Made by a program: the position numbers and the translations under genes. A stretch of 64,000 nt of DNA from VYDC01 sp963667515 (GTDB taxonomy: Bacteria; Chloroflexota; Dehalococcoidia; UBA2979), in assembly GCA_963667515.2 (NCBI GenBank), contig CAXXXY010000005.1:148014-212013 (forward strand), in the 5' to 3' direction. A model generated the notes under the pieces. That model was given only the letters and a program-made list of their open reading frames with translations. It did no database searches and was not told the origin of the DNA. How positions within the stretch are numbered: the first letter of the stretch is position 1; each line of letters starts with the position of its first letter. This document shows, piece after piece, positions 42,020-50,602 of the stretch.

Positions 42020-42607
42020 CTACTGCTCGCTCACTACGCCGTCACGCAGCGAGTTCACCTCGTCGGCGAACGGCGCGGCGATCTGGTTCCGGACGTCCGC
42101 GGGGAGGTCGGCGGTCACGTTCTGGAAGATGGTCAGAATCGGCACGATCACCGCGTTCCAGGCGGCGGGGCCGATGACCTCGGTCCTAGCCGTGGCCGCG
42201 CCGACAGCAAGGCGCTCGATCCGAACGCCGGCCTCGGCCCACTTGGCAACCTCGCCCGGCGTCATTGGGTGGCCCTCCTCGGCCAGCCGGCCTGCCCAGA
42301 CGGCGGCGAGGCGCTGTAGTTCAGCCCCGAGCGCTGCGTGCCGCTCGTTCATTGACTCCGTGCGGTCCCAGCCGTGGGCGAGGCCCTCCAGCCGCTCCTC
42401 CTCGATCTCACGCTGCCGCGACTCGAACGCCTGGACATGCGTCTGCCACTCGTGCCGCGCGGACCAGCGCTTGAGGGTGTCGGCGCTGACGGTGACGCCA
42501 CCCTCCGTGAGCTCGCGGTGGAGGCGGCTCAGGCTACGCCCAGGGCCCATCCCGAGGTAGCGGGTCAGCGCGGTTGACGCATCGACTCGAAGGTTCTGCC
42601 CGCTCAC
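42020..42607 (-). CDS. terminase-small-subunit-like HTH protein
   Basis: 195 residues from a GTG at 42607 (GGAG 8 nt upstream). The N-terminus is a helix-turn-helix typical of phage small terminase or related DNA-packaging proteins (RSLSRLHRELTEGGVTVSADTLKRWSARHEW), followed by long helices (ESRQREIEEERLEGL, MNERHAALGAELQRLAAVWAGRL). There is no adjacent large terminase. Probably prophage-derived cargo of the element. It is transcribed toward the left and abuts the IS3/IS30 composite at its 5' side. Confidence 0.6.
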   Translation of the reverse strand: MSGQNLRVDASTALTRYLGMGPGRSLSRLHRELTEGGVTVSADTLKRWSARHEWQTHVQAFESRQREIEEERLEGLAHGWDRTESMNERHAALGAELQRLAAVWAGRLAEEGHPMTPGEVAKWAEAGVRIERLAVGAATARTEVIGPAAWNAVIVPILTIFQNVTADLPADVRNQIAAPFADEVNSLRDGVVSEQ

Positions 42608-42685
42608 CGGGGCACTCCGGAGCCTGACCCGCTTTCCCGGACACCTAGGCCTGAGGCGACGATGTTGCCCAGGGAGGAGTCCTGG

Positions 42686-42973
42686 ATGCCCCGAGCCTAC
42701 CCACCCGAGTTCCGCCGTCGTGCTGTCGAACTGGCCCGGCTGCGGGAGAAGCCGATCGTGCGGATCGCTGCGGACCTGGGGATCGCCGGGTGGTGCCTGC
42801 ACCGCTGGCTGCGGCAGGCCGATGTCGACGAGGGCCACAGAGAGGGCCTGACGAGCGACGAGCGGGCGGAGCTGGTGCGGCTGCGCCGGGCCAACCGCAC
42901 CCTGGAGATGGAGAACGAGATTCTGAAGCGCGCCGCCGCCCTCTTCGCGCGCGAGAACGTGCTCCCAAAATGA
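42686..42973 (+). CDS. IS3-family transposase OrfA
   Basis: 95 residues from ATG 42686, preceded by GGGAGGAG. Helix-turn-helix (RRAVELARLREKPIVRIAAD...LHRWLRQ) and a leucine-zipper-like tail (ERAELVRLRRANRTLEMENE) followed by the common ILKRAAALFARE ending. Stop overlaps OrfB start (ATGA at 42970-42973). Confidence 0.92.
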   Translation: MPRAYPPEFRRRAVELARLREKPIVRIAADLGIAGWCLHRWLRQADVDEGHREGLTSDERAELVRLRRANRTLEMENEILKRAAALFARENVLPK

Positions 42974-43560
42974 GATACCGGCTGGTCCGTGAGCTTGCCG
43001 CCGACGGGGTCGTCGCGGCGGTGGCCTGCCGGGTACTCGCGGTCTCGACAGCGGGCTACTACGAGTGGCGAGAGCGGGCGCCCTCGGCCCGCGCCGTCGC
43101 CGACCAGGCGCTGAGCGAGCAGATCGTGGAGCTCCACGCCATGTCGCGAGGCAGCTACGGAGCGCCGCGGGTGCACGCCGAACTGCGGCTCGGGCGGGGC
43201 GTCCGTTGCGGTCGCAAGCGGGTGGCACGGCTAATGCGGAGCGCAGGACTGCATGGAATCTACCGGCGGCGCGGGAGACACGCTCGCCCGGCGCCTGCCG
43301 TCCACGACGACCTGGTGCGCCGGCGCTTCGTGGCCGACGCGCTGGACCGGCTCTGGCTGACCGACATCACCGAGCACCCCACGCGGGAGGGGAAGGTCTA
43401 TTGCGCCGCCGTGCTGGACGTCTACTCACGGCGGATCGTGGGCTGGTCCATTGCTGACCACCTGCGCACCGAGCTTGTGGTCGACGCTCTGGAGATGGCC
43501 CGCTGGCGGCGACAGCCGACCCGGGGCGAGACCGTGGTGCACTCCGACCGGGGATCGCAG
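42970..43560 (+). pseudogene. IS3-family transposase OrfB, 5' part
   Basis: First 197 codons of OrfB: YRLVRELAADGVVAAVACRV, SYGAPRVHAEL, and the integrase core with Asp in WLTDITEHPT and Asp in VVHSDRGSQ. The frame is broken after GSQ by the IS30-family element. The remainder is at 45015-45299. Confidence 0.95.
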
Positions 43561-45010
43561 GGCGGATTCAAGTGGTCATCGCAACGCCTCGAGGTGAGGG
43601 GTTGTGATGGGAAGGTCACCGGGGTGGGCGGCGAAGGCGACAGGAAGGCCGGCGATGCGGTCTCCAGGCCGTCCACCGGTTGCGCGTCGTGAGCATCGCC
43701 AACGGTTCTGGCTGGCGATCTCAGAAGGGTTGTCGAGCGAGGATGCCGCTGCGGCGGCCGGTGTGTCTCCAGCCGTCGGAGCACGCTGGTTCCGTGAAGG
43801 TGGTGGCATGCCAACAGCCAGTCCGGCGCCGCTGTTAGGGCGCTACCTATCGTTCGCTGAGCGCGAGGAGATCGCCATCCTCCGCGCCCAAGGCGCAAGC
43901 GGCCGAGCGATCGCCCGCCGGCTCCGCCGGGCTCCGTCGACGATCTCACGCGAGGTACGCCGCAACGCTGCGACACATAGCGGCAAGCTGGAGTATCGAG
44001 CGACCACGGCGCAGTGGCATGCCGACCGACGTGCGCAGCGTCCCAAGGTCGCCAAGCTCGCCAGCAACGACCAGCTCCATGGTTACGTTCAGGAACGGCT
44101 GTCAGGCAGGATCGTCCGGCCCGACGGTGTGGGGGTGGTCGGCCCTGAGGTGCGCTGGATTGGCCGTCGACATGGGCGCCGTCAGCACCGACGCTGGGCC
44201 CAGGCGTGGAGCCCGGAGCAGATCTCGAACCGGCTGCAGGTCGACTTCCCTGATGATGCGTCGATGAGGATCTCCCACGAAGCGATCTACCAGGCCCTGT
44301 ACGTCCAGGGTCGCGGCGCGCTGCGGCGTGAGCTGATCGCATGTCTGCGTAGCGGACGAGCGTTGCGGGTGCCCAGGGCGCGAACCCGCGGTCGCGGCAA
44401 GAAGTTCGTCAGCCCCGAGATCATGATCAGTCAGCGGCCCGCCGAAGCCGATGACCGCGCCGTTCCCGGCCATTGGGAGGGCGATCTGATCCTCGGGCTG
44501 GGCAGCTCCGCGATCGGCACGCTCGTCGAGCGCACGACACGGTTCACCATGCTGCTGCACCTGCCCCGCATGGATGGCCACGGACAGCAACCCACCGTCA
44601 AGAACGGCCCCCCGCTGGCCGGTCACGGCGCAGAGGCGGTGCGTGACGCGATCACGGCCTCGATCACGACGCTGCCCGACCAGCTGCGTCGCTCGCTTGC
44701 CTGGGACCAGGGAGCGGAGATGGCCCAGCACGCGCAGCTGCGCATCGACACCGGCCTGCCGATCTACTTCTGCGACCCTCGCAGCCCCTGGCAGCGTGGC
44801 AGCAACGAGAACACCAACGGCCTGCTGCGTCAGTACTTCCCCAAAGGCACCGACCTGTCCCAGCACTCTGCCGAGGACCTCGCCGCCGTCGCTCTCGCGC
44901 TCAACACTCGACCCCGCAAGACCCTCGGATGGAAGACTCCCGCCGAGGCACTCAACGAACACCTACTCTCCCCTGCACAAGGCGGTGTTGCGACGACCCC
45001 TTGAACCCGA
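43561..45010 (+). mobile_element. IS30-family insertion sequence inside the IS3 element
   Basis: 1,450 bp with inverted ends CGGATTCAAGTGGTCATCGC / complement CGGGTTCAAGGGGTCGTCGC and a 4-bp target duplication GCAG (43557-43560, 45011-45014). Removing it and one GCAG rejoins OrfB perfectly. Confidence 0.93.
43604..45004 (+). CDS. IS30-family transposase
   Basis: 466 residues (GTG 43604 or ATG 43607). N-terminal helix-turn-helix domains (LSFAEREEIAILRAQGASGRA, IARRLRRAPSTISREV), the middle WSPEQISNRL motif, and the DDE core: GHWEGDLILG, LAWDQGAEMAQ and GSNENTNGLLRQYFPKG. The family consensus is complete, so this copy may be active. The stop lies within the right terminal repeat. Confidence 0.95.
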   Translation: MMGRSPGWAAKATGRPAMRSPGRPPVARREHRQRFWLAISEGLSSEDAAAAAGVSPAVGARWFREGGGMPTASPAPLLGRYLSFAEREEIAILRAQGASGRAIARRLRRAPSTISREVRRNAATHSGKLEYRATTAQWHADRRAQRPKVAKLASNDQLHGYVQERLSGRIVRPDGVGVVGPEVRWIGRRHGRRQHRRWAQAWSPEQISNRLQVDFPDDASMRISHEAIYQALYVQGRGALRRELIACLRSGRALRVPRARTRGRGKKFVSPEIMISQRPAEADDRAVPGHWEGDLILGLGSSAIGTLVERTTRFTMLLHLPRMDGHGQQPTVKNGPPLAGHGAEAVRDAITASITTLPDQLRRSLAWDQGAEMAQHAQLRIDTGLPIYFCDPRSPWQRGSNENTNGLLRQYFPKGTDLSQHSAEDLAAVALALNTRPRKTLGWKTPAEALNEHLLSPAQGGVATTP

Positions 45011-45014
45011 GCAG

Positions 45015-45299
45015 TACACGTCGTGGGCCTTCGGGCACCGCCTCCGCACCGCCGGCCTGCTCGGCTCGATGGGCCGGGTCGCGTCGGCTGTCGACAACTC
45101 GATGATGGAGTCGTTCTTCGGGACGCTGCAGCTCGAGCTGCTCGACCGCCGCAGCTGGACGACCCGGGCCGAGCTCGCCTCCGCGATCTTCGAATGGATC
45201 GAGGGCTGGTATAACCCGCGCCGCCGTCACACCTCGATCGGCGATCTCAGCCCCGTGGAGTACGAAAGGAGGCCCGCCGCCGCCGCCGAAGCAGCATGA
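45015..45299 (+). pseudogene. IS3-family transposase OrfB, 3' part
   Basis: Continuation of 42970-43560: YTSWAFGHRLRTAGLLGSMG, then the catalytic Glu in NSMMESFFGTLQLELL and WYNPRRRHTSIGDLSPVEYE. Joined, OrfB would have 291 residues. Confidence 0.95.
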
Positions 45300-45339
45300 T
45301 GTCTACACGTGAACTGTCCGGAGAACCGGGTCAGGCTCC

Positions 45340-45414
45340 GTACTCCTTGGGCGCGACGAACGTGTGCGTCGGCACTCCTGAGAGCTTGAAGACGTTCTCA
45401 AGTCTTTCGGTCAC
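45340..45414 (-). pseudogene. truncated N-terminus of a probable P-loop ATPase
   Basis: Minus-strand GTG at 45414 with GGAGG upstream opens 25 codons (VTERLENVFKLSGVPTHTFV, APKEY) that run straight into the outer end of the IS3-family element. From memory this resembles the start of ATPases in which a GPSGIGK P-loop follows soon after. The rest of the gene is not found on the other side of the IS, where a different gene starts. Confidence 0.4.
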
Positions 45415-45678
45415 GAGGGGCCTCCGACAACAGGGTAAGGCCTGAGAGACCTCTGCGTGGGGTCGAGGTGGACGCGATCCGCGCCCACGATCACGCGGGT
45501 TGGGGTACTAGGGCACGGCCCGTCGCTATCCGCCTGGGTGCTCGGTCCTCGCCGTGGGAGCGGTGGTTCTGGCCAGCGTTGCAGGCGGCGGTATTGCGCG
45601 CCCCTGCTCCGTAATGGCCCGCTCAGTGGACCGGACAGCCTCCCGGGGTACCTGAGAGCCAGCAATTCGTATCTGGCG
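45415..45678. other. 264-bp right margin of the integrative element
   Basis: Between the truncated ATPase start and att repeat 3. I see no gene, terminator or clear promoter here. Confidence 0.4.
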
Positions 45679-45726
45679 AGGTTGGCTGGGGACCGAGGAT
45701 TCGAACCTCGACTTACTGATCCAGAG
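45679..45726. repeat. att repeat 3, within the intact tRNA-Gln gene
   Basis: 3' part of tRNA-Gln(CTG) plus 7 bp beyond it; the reference copy for att repeats 1 and 2. It marks the chromosomal attachment site on the side where the tRNA remained whole. Confidence 0.9.
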
Positions 45727-45756
45727 TCAGCTGTCCTACCTTTAGACTAGTCCCCA
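45686..45756 (-). tRNA. tRNA-Gln(CTG)
   Basis: 71 nt on the minus strand. The acceptor stem TGGGGAC pairs with GTCCCCA, discriminator G (the typical U1-A72 Gln pattern), anticodon arm GCTGA-CTCTGGA-TCAGT with anticodon CTG, T-loop GTTCGAAT. CCA is not encoded. The 3' side faces the mobile elements. Confidence 0.94.
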
Positions 45757-45847
45757 GCGGCCCGGCCTCAGCCTAGCAGCACCCCCCTCGACGGTCATCC
45801 GGGGGCGCCCTCTTGCCGCGTCCGGGAGGGCGCCGCACGCTGGATCG

Positions 45848-46516
45848 ATGCTCGACGCGCTCCACGACTGGCTGGTCGGCTGGGCGGACAGCCCTGCGGG
45901 GCCCGCGATGCTCGGCGTGCTCTCCGCCGCCGAGGCGGTGTTCTTCCCGCTGCCGCCGGACCCGCTGCTGATCGCGCTGGCGCTGGCGCACCCGGAGCGC
46001 GCGCTGCTGTACGGGGCGCTCACCACCGCCACCTCTGTGGCGGGCGGCCTCGTCGGCCACTGGGCGGGGATGCGCTTTGGGCGGCCGGTGCTCCGCCGCT
46101 TCCACGAGCGCCACATCGAGCGCGTCGAGCGGATCTTCCAGAAGCACGGCTTCTGGGCCGTCGCGATCGCCGGCTTCACGCCGCTGCCGTTCAAGCTCTT
46201 CACGATCTCCGCGGGGGTGTTCGGGGTGCCGCGGGTGCCCTTCGTGCTGGCCTCGATCGTGGGGCGCGCGGGGCGCTTCATGCTGATCGGCGCGCTGATC
46301 TTCATCTGGGGCGATCGCTTCCAGGAGTTCCTCGACGAGCGCTTCGACGTGGTGATGGTGGTCATGGGCGTGATGCTGATCGCGGCAGTGGGCGTGTGGG
46401 CGCTGTGGGCGCGGCGCAACGGCGCGGCGCGCCGGCGCGCGGCGACCGCGGCGGCGGCGACGGCGGCCGCGGGCTCCGGCGGAGCGCCCGAGGCGTCGAG
46501 CGAGCCGGGCGCGTAG
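45848..46516 (+). CDS. DedA/VTT-domain membrane protein (YqaA-like)
   Basis: 222 residues with about five hydrophobic segments. The VTT/SNARE-associated domain shows the Glu in VLSAAEAVFFPLPPDPLLIAL, the Gly-rich ATSVAGGLVGHWAGMRFG turn, and the FTPLPFKLFTISAGVFG motif. Members are thought to be lipid scramblases or proton-linked membrane transporters. The C-terminal 35 residues are an Ala/Gly-rich tail. First core gene after the island. Confidence 0.87.
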   Translation: MLDALHDWLVGWADSPAGPAMLGVLSAAEAVFFPLPPDPLLIALALAHPERALLYGALTTATSVAGGLVGHWAGMRFGRPVLRRFHERHIERVERIFQKHGFWAVAIAGFTPLPFKLFTISAGVFGVPRVPFVLASIVGRAGRFMLIGALIFIWGDRFQEFLDERFDVVMVVMGVMLIAAVGVWALWARRNGAARRRAATAAAATAAAGSGGAPEASSEPGA

Positions 46517-46609
46517 ACTCCGCTCGCGGGGTCGCCCGGTGGGCGCGCGGAGGCGCACGAGGTCGCCTGATAGGCACGCGGACGCGCGCGGGGGCGAGGG
46601 CGACGGCCG

Positions 46610-48289
46610 ATGGAGCAGGCGCCACCCGTCGCCGTGAGCGACGCCTCCCGTCGCTTGATCGTCCTCGCGACGATGAGCGCGCTCTTCCTCGCCGCGCTCG
46701 ACCAGACCATCGTCGTCACCGCCGTCCCGCGCATCATCGCGGAGCTCTCCGGCCTCGCACTGCTGCCGTGGGTGACCACCTCCTACCTGCTCACGGCGAC
46801 GACGGTGCTGCCGCTGGCGGGGAAGGCGGACGACCGCTTCGGGCGGCGCGCCGTCTTCCTGCTGGCGATCGCGATCTTCGTCGTGGGCTCGCTGGCGGCC
46901 GGCGCCGCGCAGACCATGCTGCAGCTCGTGCTCTTCCGCGCGGTGCAGGGCGCGGGCGGCGGGATGCTGATGGCGACCGCGTTCGCGGTCATCGGCGACC
47001 TCTACTCGCCGCGCGATCGCGGGCGCATCCAGGGCGGACTGGCCGCCGTGTTCGGCCTCGCCTCGGTGATCGGGCCGATCGCGGGCGGCGTGATTACCGA
47101 CACCGCCTCGTGGCGCTGGGTCTTCTACGTGAACGTCCCCGTCGCCGCCGTCGCGGCCACCCTGATCGCGCTCGGCATGCCGCGCTCGCCGCGGAGCGAG
47201 GGGCCGCGGCCGCCGCTCGACATCGCGGGGGCGGCGGCGCTGGCGGGCGCACTGGTGCCGCTGCTGCTCGCGCTGACGTGGGCGGGCGACCGCTTCGAGT
47301 GGGCGTCGCCCGCGATCGGCGGCCTCTTCACGCTCGGGGCGGCGATGCTGGGGGTCTTCCTGTGGGTGGAGCGCCGCGCGCCCGACCCGATCCTCCCGCT
47401 CTCGCTCGCGCGCAACCGCACCTTCGCTGTGACGGCGGTCGCGGGCTTCCTGGTGGGCTTCGGCATGTTCGCGACGTTCACGCTGGTGCCGCTCTTCCTG
47501 CAGGGGGTGAACGGCGTCTCCGCCTCCGAGACCGGGCGGCTGCTGACGCCGCTCACGCTCGCGATCGTCGGGAGCTCGGCGCTGGCGGGGCAGATCGTGA
47601 GCCGCACGGGTCGCTACAAGCTGCTGCTGCTCGCGGGCATCGGCGCGATGGCCGGCGGCCTCGCCGTGCTCGGCACCGTCGACGGCAGCACGAGCCGCGG
47701 CGAGGTGGTGCGCGACGTGATGCTCGCGGGAGCGGGCCTCGGCGTGACGCTGCCGACCTTCACCGTCGTCGTGCAGAACGCGCTGCCGCCGCGGCTGATA
47801 GGCGTCTCCACGGCCAGCGTGCAGTTCTTCCGATCGGTGGGCGGCGTCACCGGCGTCGCCGTCACCACCTCGCTGATGCTCGAGCGCTTCCGCGGGGGGC
47901 TCGCCGGCTCGGCCGCCGACGTGCCCGCGATCACGGGCGATCCGAACAAGCTGCTGAACGAGGCCACGCTCGACGAGCTGCGCGCGAGCTACGAGGCGGG
48001 CACCGCGGGCGGGGTCCCCTTCGAGGTCGCGCTGGACGCCGCGCGCTCCGCGCTCGCCGACGCGATCGGCTCGGTGTTCCTGATTGCCGCGGCGGTCGTT
48101 ACCATCGCCTTCGTGGCAACGCTGCTGCTGCCGGAGCTCGCGCTCCGCGGCGGCTCGCCAGCGGAGTGGCGCCGCGAGACGGCGGCGGACGCGGCCGGCG
48201 CCGAGGCGGCCCGTGGCGGCGCGGATGGCGCCGGCGCGGGTAGCTCGGCCCCGGAGGCCGCCGCGCAGGGGGGAGAGTCGCATGGCTGA
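46610..48289 (+). CDS. MFS multidrug exporter, DHA2/EmrB type
   Basis: 559 residues with about 14 membrane helices. LAALDQTIVVTAVPRI in helix 1 (motif D1), motif A GKADDRFGRRAVFL in the first cytoplasmic loop, motif B LFRAVQGAGGGMLM, and motif C GPIAGGVITDTASWRW. Proton-coupled export of hydrophobic compounds; substrate unknown. The C-terminal 40 residues are Ala-rich and cytoplasmic. Its stop overlaps the PAC2 gene start by 8 bp, so the two are co-transcribed. Confidence 0.92.
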   Translation: MEQAPPVAVSDASRRLIVLATMSALFLAALDQTIVVTAVPRIIAELSGLALLPWVTTSYLLTATTVLPLAGKADDRFGRRAVFLLAIAIFVVGSLAAGAAQTMLQLVLFRAVQGAGGGMLMATAFAVIGDLYSPRDRGRIQGGLAAVFGLASVIGPIAGGVITDTASWRWVFYVNVPVAAVAATLIALGMPRSPRSEGPRPPLDIAGAAALAGALVPLLLALTWAGDRFEWASPAIGGLFTLGAAMLGVFLWVERRAPDPILPLSLARNRTFAVTAVAGFLVGFGMFATFTLVPLFLQGVNGVSASETGRLLTPLTLAIVGSSALAGQIVSRTGRYKLLLLAGIGAMAGGLAVLGTVDGSTSRGEVVRDVMLAGAGLGVTLPTFTVVVQNALPPRLIGVSTASVQFFRSVGGVTGVAVTTSLMLERFRGGLAGSAADVPAITGDPNKLLNEATLDELRASYEAGTAGGVPFEVALDAARSALADAIGSVFLIAAAVVTIAFVATLLLPELALRGGSPAEWRRETAADAAGAEAARGGADGAGAGSSAPEAAAQGGESHG

Positions 48290-49334
48290 GCGCCCCGACC
48301 CCGCGGCTGACGACGCCGTGCCCGACGACGCGGCGCACGAGGACGCGGCGCACGAAGACGCTGCCCCCGACGAGCCGCGAGCCGTGGAGCCGGAGCAGGC
48401 CGGCGCACAGGCCGAGGCCCAGCACGCGGCGCCGCACCCGGCACTGCGCGCGCACCTCGCGATCGGCAAGCTGCGCGACCCGCTGCTGCTCGCGGCGTTC
48501 GGGGGCTTCAGCGACCCGCAGGGCGCGGCCGTCGCCGCCATCGACCACCTCGCCGAGCAGTGGGACGCGCAGCCGCTCGCCGACCTCGACCCGGAGCCGT
48601 TCTACGACTTCACCGTGCAGCGCCCGCGCGTGCGGCTGGAGGACGGCGAGCGCCTCATCGACTGGCCCGCGAGCCGCTTCCTGCTCGCCTCGCCGCCCGG
48701 CGCCAGCCGCGACGTGGTGCTGCTGCGCGGCGTGGAGCCGCACCTGCGCTGGCGCACCTTCACGGAGGCGATCGGCGCGCTGCTGGAGGCGGTCGGCTCC
48801 ACGGAGAGCGTCACGCTGGGCGCCCAGCCCGCCGCGGTGCCGCACACGCGGCCGCTGCCGGTGACGCTCTCCGCCTCGGACCCCGCGTTCGAGGAGCGCT
48901 TCGGCCTCAAGGCGCCGGGCTCCCGCTACCAGGGGCAGACGGGCATCGTGGGCGTGCTCAACCTCCACCTGCGCGCCCGGGGCTGGCGCAACGCCAGCCT
49001 GTGGGCGCTCGCGCCGCACTACCTGACGATCGGTCCCAACCCCGCCGTGAGCCTCGCGCTCGCCACGCTCGTCGACCGCGGCTACGGCACCAGCACCGGG
49101 CGCGCCTCGCTGGAGGCGCAGCTCTCCGAGTTCGAGGAGCAGGTGCGCGAGGCGCTGGCCCAGTCCGGCGAGGCGGCCGACTACGTGCGCCAGCTGGAGG
49201 AGCAGTACGACGCCAACCGCCCCGACAAGGGCGTCCCCGGCGAGCAGCCGGGCGGCGCCTCGGAGCTGCCGCCCACCGCCGATCTGCTGGACGACCTGGA
49301 GAGCTTCCTGCGCGAGCGCCGCGACGACGAGTAG
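48282..49334 (+). CDS. PAC2 family protein
   Basis: 350 residues. An acidic 55-residue N-terminal extension precedes the PAC2 domain (LAAFGGFSDPQGAAVAAIDHL, about 70-300), with RFLLASPPGAS and TGIVGVLNLHLRARGW. PAC2 proteins are related to archaeal/eukaryal proteasome-assembly chaperones and occur as ATP-grasp-linked or stand-alone proteins in actinobacteria and Chloroflexi; the molecular role is unsettled. A long C-terminal helical region (SLEAQLSEFEEQVREALAQ) follows. GGGGGAGAG precedes the ATG at 48282, inside the MFS gene. Confidence 0.85.
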   Translation: MAERPDPAADDAVPDDAAHEDAAHEDAAPDEPRAVEPEQAGAQAEAQHAAPHPALRAHLAIGKLRDPLLLAAFGGFSDPQGAAVAAIDHLAEQWDAQPLADLDPEPFYDFTVQRPRVRLEDGERLIDWPASRFLLASPPGASRDVVLLRGVEPHLRWRTFTEAIGALLEAVGSTESVTLGAQPAAVPHTRPLPVTLSASDPAFEERFGLKAPGSRYQGQTGIVGVLNLHLRARGWRNASLWALAPHYLTIGPNPAVSLALATLVDRGYGTSTGRASLEAQLSEFEEQVREALAQSGEAADYVRQLEEQYDANRPDKGVPGEQPGGASELPPTADLLDDLESFLRERRDDE

Positions 49335-49341
49335 CGCGCGC

Positions 49342-50283
49342 TCAGCGGTTCACGGCCAGCACCAGCAGCGCCACCCCCGCGAACGCCACCACCGAGGCCA
49401 GCAGCGGCCGGTCGCTCACCAGCAGCTCATCGGCGTTCGCCTCGGGGTCGCGCTCGGCGATCAGCCGGTAGCGGAAGAGGCCGTAGAGCACGATCGGCAG
49501 CGTCAGCAGCATCGAGTGGTTCGCGGGCAGGTTCGGCGCGCTCGTCGCGTAGAGCGCGTAGCTCACCAGCGTCGCCGAGAGCGCGACCGACGAGATCTGA
49601 TCGAGCACGGCCGCCGGGTACTCGCGCAGCACGGGGCGGTGGCGCGCCGCGCCCTCGTGCAGCGTCGCCACCTCCTGCCGCCGCTTCGTCACCGCGACGA
49701 AGAGGGCGCCCAGCAGCGTGCACACCGCCAGCCACGGCGAGATCGGGACGCCGATGGCCAGCGCCCCCGCGATCGCGCGCAGCGCGAAGCCGGAGGCGAC
49801 GGCGATCACGTCGACGATCACCAGCCGCTTCAGCAGCAGCGAGTAGCCGAGCGCCAGTGCGGCGTAGCCGCCCGCCGCCGCGCCGAAGGCCGGCGCCAGC
49901 GCGACGGCACCCGCGATTCCGCCCAGCAGCAGCGCGCCGCCGACGACGGCGGCCACGCGCGCGGAGACGCGTCCCGCCGCCACGGGGCGGAGCCGCTTCC
50001 GCGGGTGCGCTCGGTCGCGCTCGGCGTCCAGCGCGTCGTTGATGAGGTAGCCCCCGGAGGAGACGACGTTGAAGAGCCACACCGCGGCCGTCGCCGAGAG
50101 GTAGAGCGGGATCCAGCCGTCCGGATCTCGCCAGCTCCACGCCGCGCCCGCCGAGAAGAGGAAGCCCGCGTAGAGCAGCAGGTTCTTCTGCCACTGCTGC
50201 GGCCGTGCGAGACGCACGAGGTCCCCGAGCGGGATGGCGCCCCGGGAGCCGGCCAGCCGTCCGACGATCGTCGCCTGCACCAC
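49342..50283 (-). CDS. UbiA-family prenyltransferase, decaprenyl-phosphate phosphoribosyltransferase type
   Basis: 313 residues, eight to nine membrane helices. The first motif RPQQWQKNLLLYAGFLFS and the metal/prenyl-diphosphate motif NDALDAERDRAHPRKRLRP match the DPPR-synthase branch of UbiA, which transfers phosphoribose to polyprenyl phosphate for arabinose-type sugar donors. The second Asp-rich motif in the family position is less regular. Convergent with the PAC2 gene, 7 bp apart. Function by family; the downstream arabinan pathway is not visible in this window. Confidence 0.85.
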   Translation of the reverse strand: MVQATIVGRLAGSRGAIPLGDLVRLARPQQWQKNLLLYAGFLFSAGAAWSWRDPDGWIPLYLSATAAVWLFNVVSSGGYLINDALDAERDRAHPRKRLRPVAAGRVSARVAAVVGGALLLGGIAGAVALAPAFGAAAGGYAALALGYSLLLKRLVIVDVIAVASGFALRAIAGALAIGVPISPWLAVCTLLGALFVAVTKRRQEVATLHEGAARHRPVLREYPAAVLDQISSVALSATLVSYALYATSAPNLPANHSMLLTLPIVLYGLFRYRLIAERDPEANADELLVSDRPLLASVVAFAGVALLVLAVNR

Positions 50284-50504
50284 GCCCCCGCTCGCCGCCC
50301 ACGCGTCACCGGGGCGACCGTCGCGCCCCCGCTGATCATCGTCGCCGCCGCCCGGCCGCCCACCCCGACGGGGCGCCCGCGCGGCCGCCGCACGACGTCG
50401 AGGCGAGAGCGCGGCGCAGGCGCGCGGGGGAGCGGCCGCGCGGGCGTGGCGCCGCGGCAGCTTCCCCGCACGAGGCGGGCGTTGCTAGACTTGGGGGCGA
50501 GCGC

Positions 50505-50580
50505 AGGAGTGTAGCTCAGCTGGTAGAGCAGCGGCCTCCAAATCCGCCGGTCGGGGGTTCGAGTCCCTCCACTCCTGCCA
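50505..50580 (+). tRNA. tRNA-Trp(CCA)
   Basis: 73-nt cloverleaf plus encoded CCA (50578-50580). Acceptor stem AGGAGTG/CACTCCT, anticodon loop CTCCAAA with anticodon CCA, T-loop GTTCGAG. TAGACT at 50486-50491 is a plausible -10 element. Confidence 0.96.
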
Positions 50581-50602
50581 GTGCCACCCGATCGCTCGGA
50601 TA

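Larger units (their letters stand above)
42625..45333 (+). mobile_element. IS3-family element (second), split by an IS30-family insertion
   Basis: Outer ends are inverted repeats TGACCCGCTTTCCCGGACAC (42625-42644) and the complement of 45314-45333 (16 of 20 match). A further GGAGCC/GGCTCC pair lies just outside. Without the IS30 insertion and its duplicated GCAG the element would be about 1.26 kb. No clear target duplication at the outer ends, consistent with a deletion on one side. Confidence 0.88.

Noticed and set aside
42020..42607. A complete prophage in the island
   Set aside because: Only one terminase-small-subunit-like gene; no capsid, portal, tail or lysis genes in the element.
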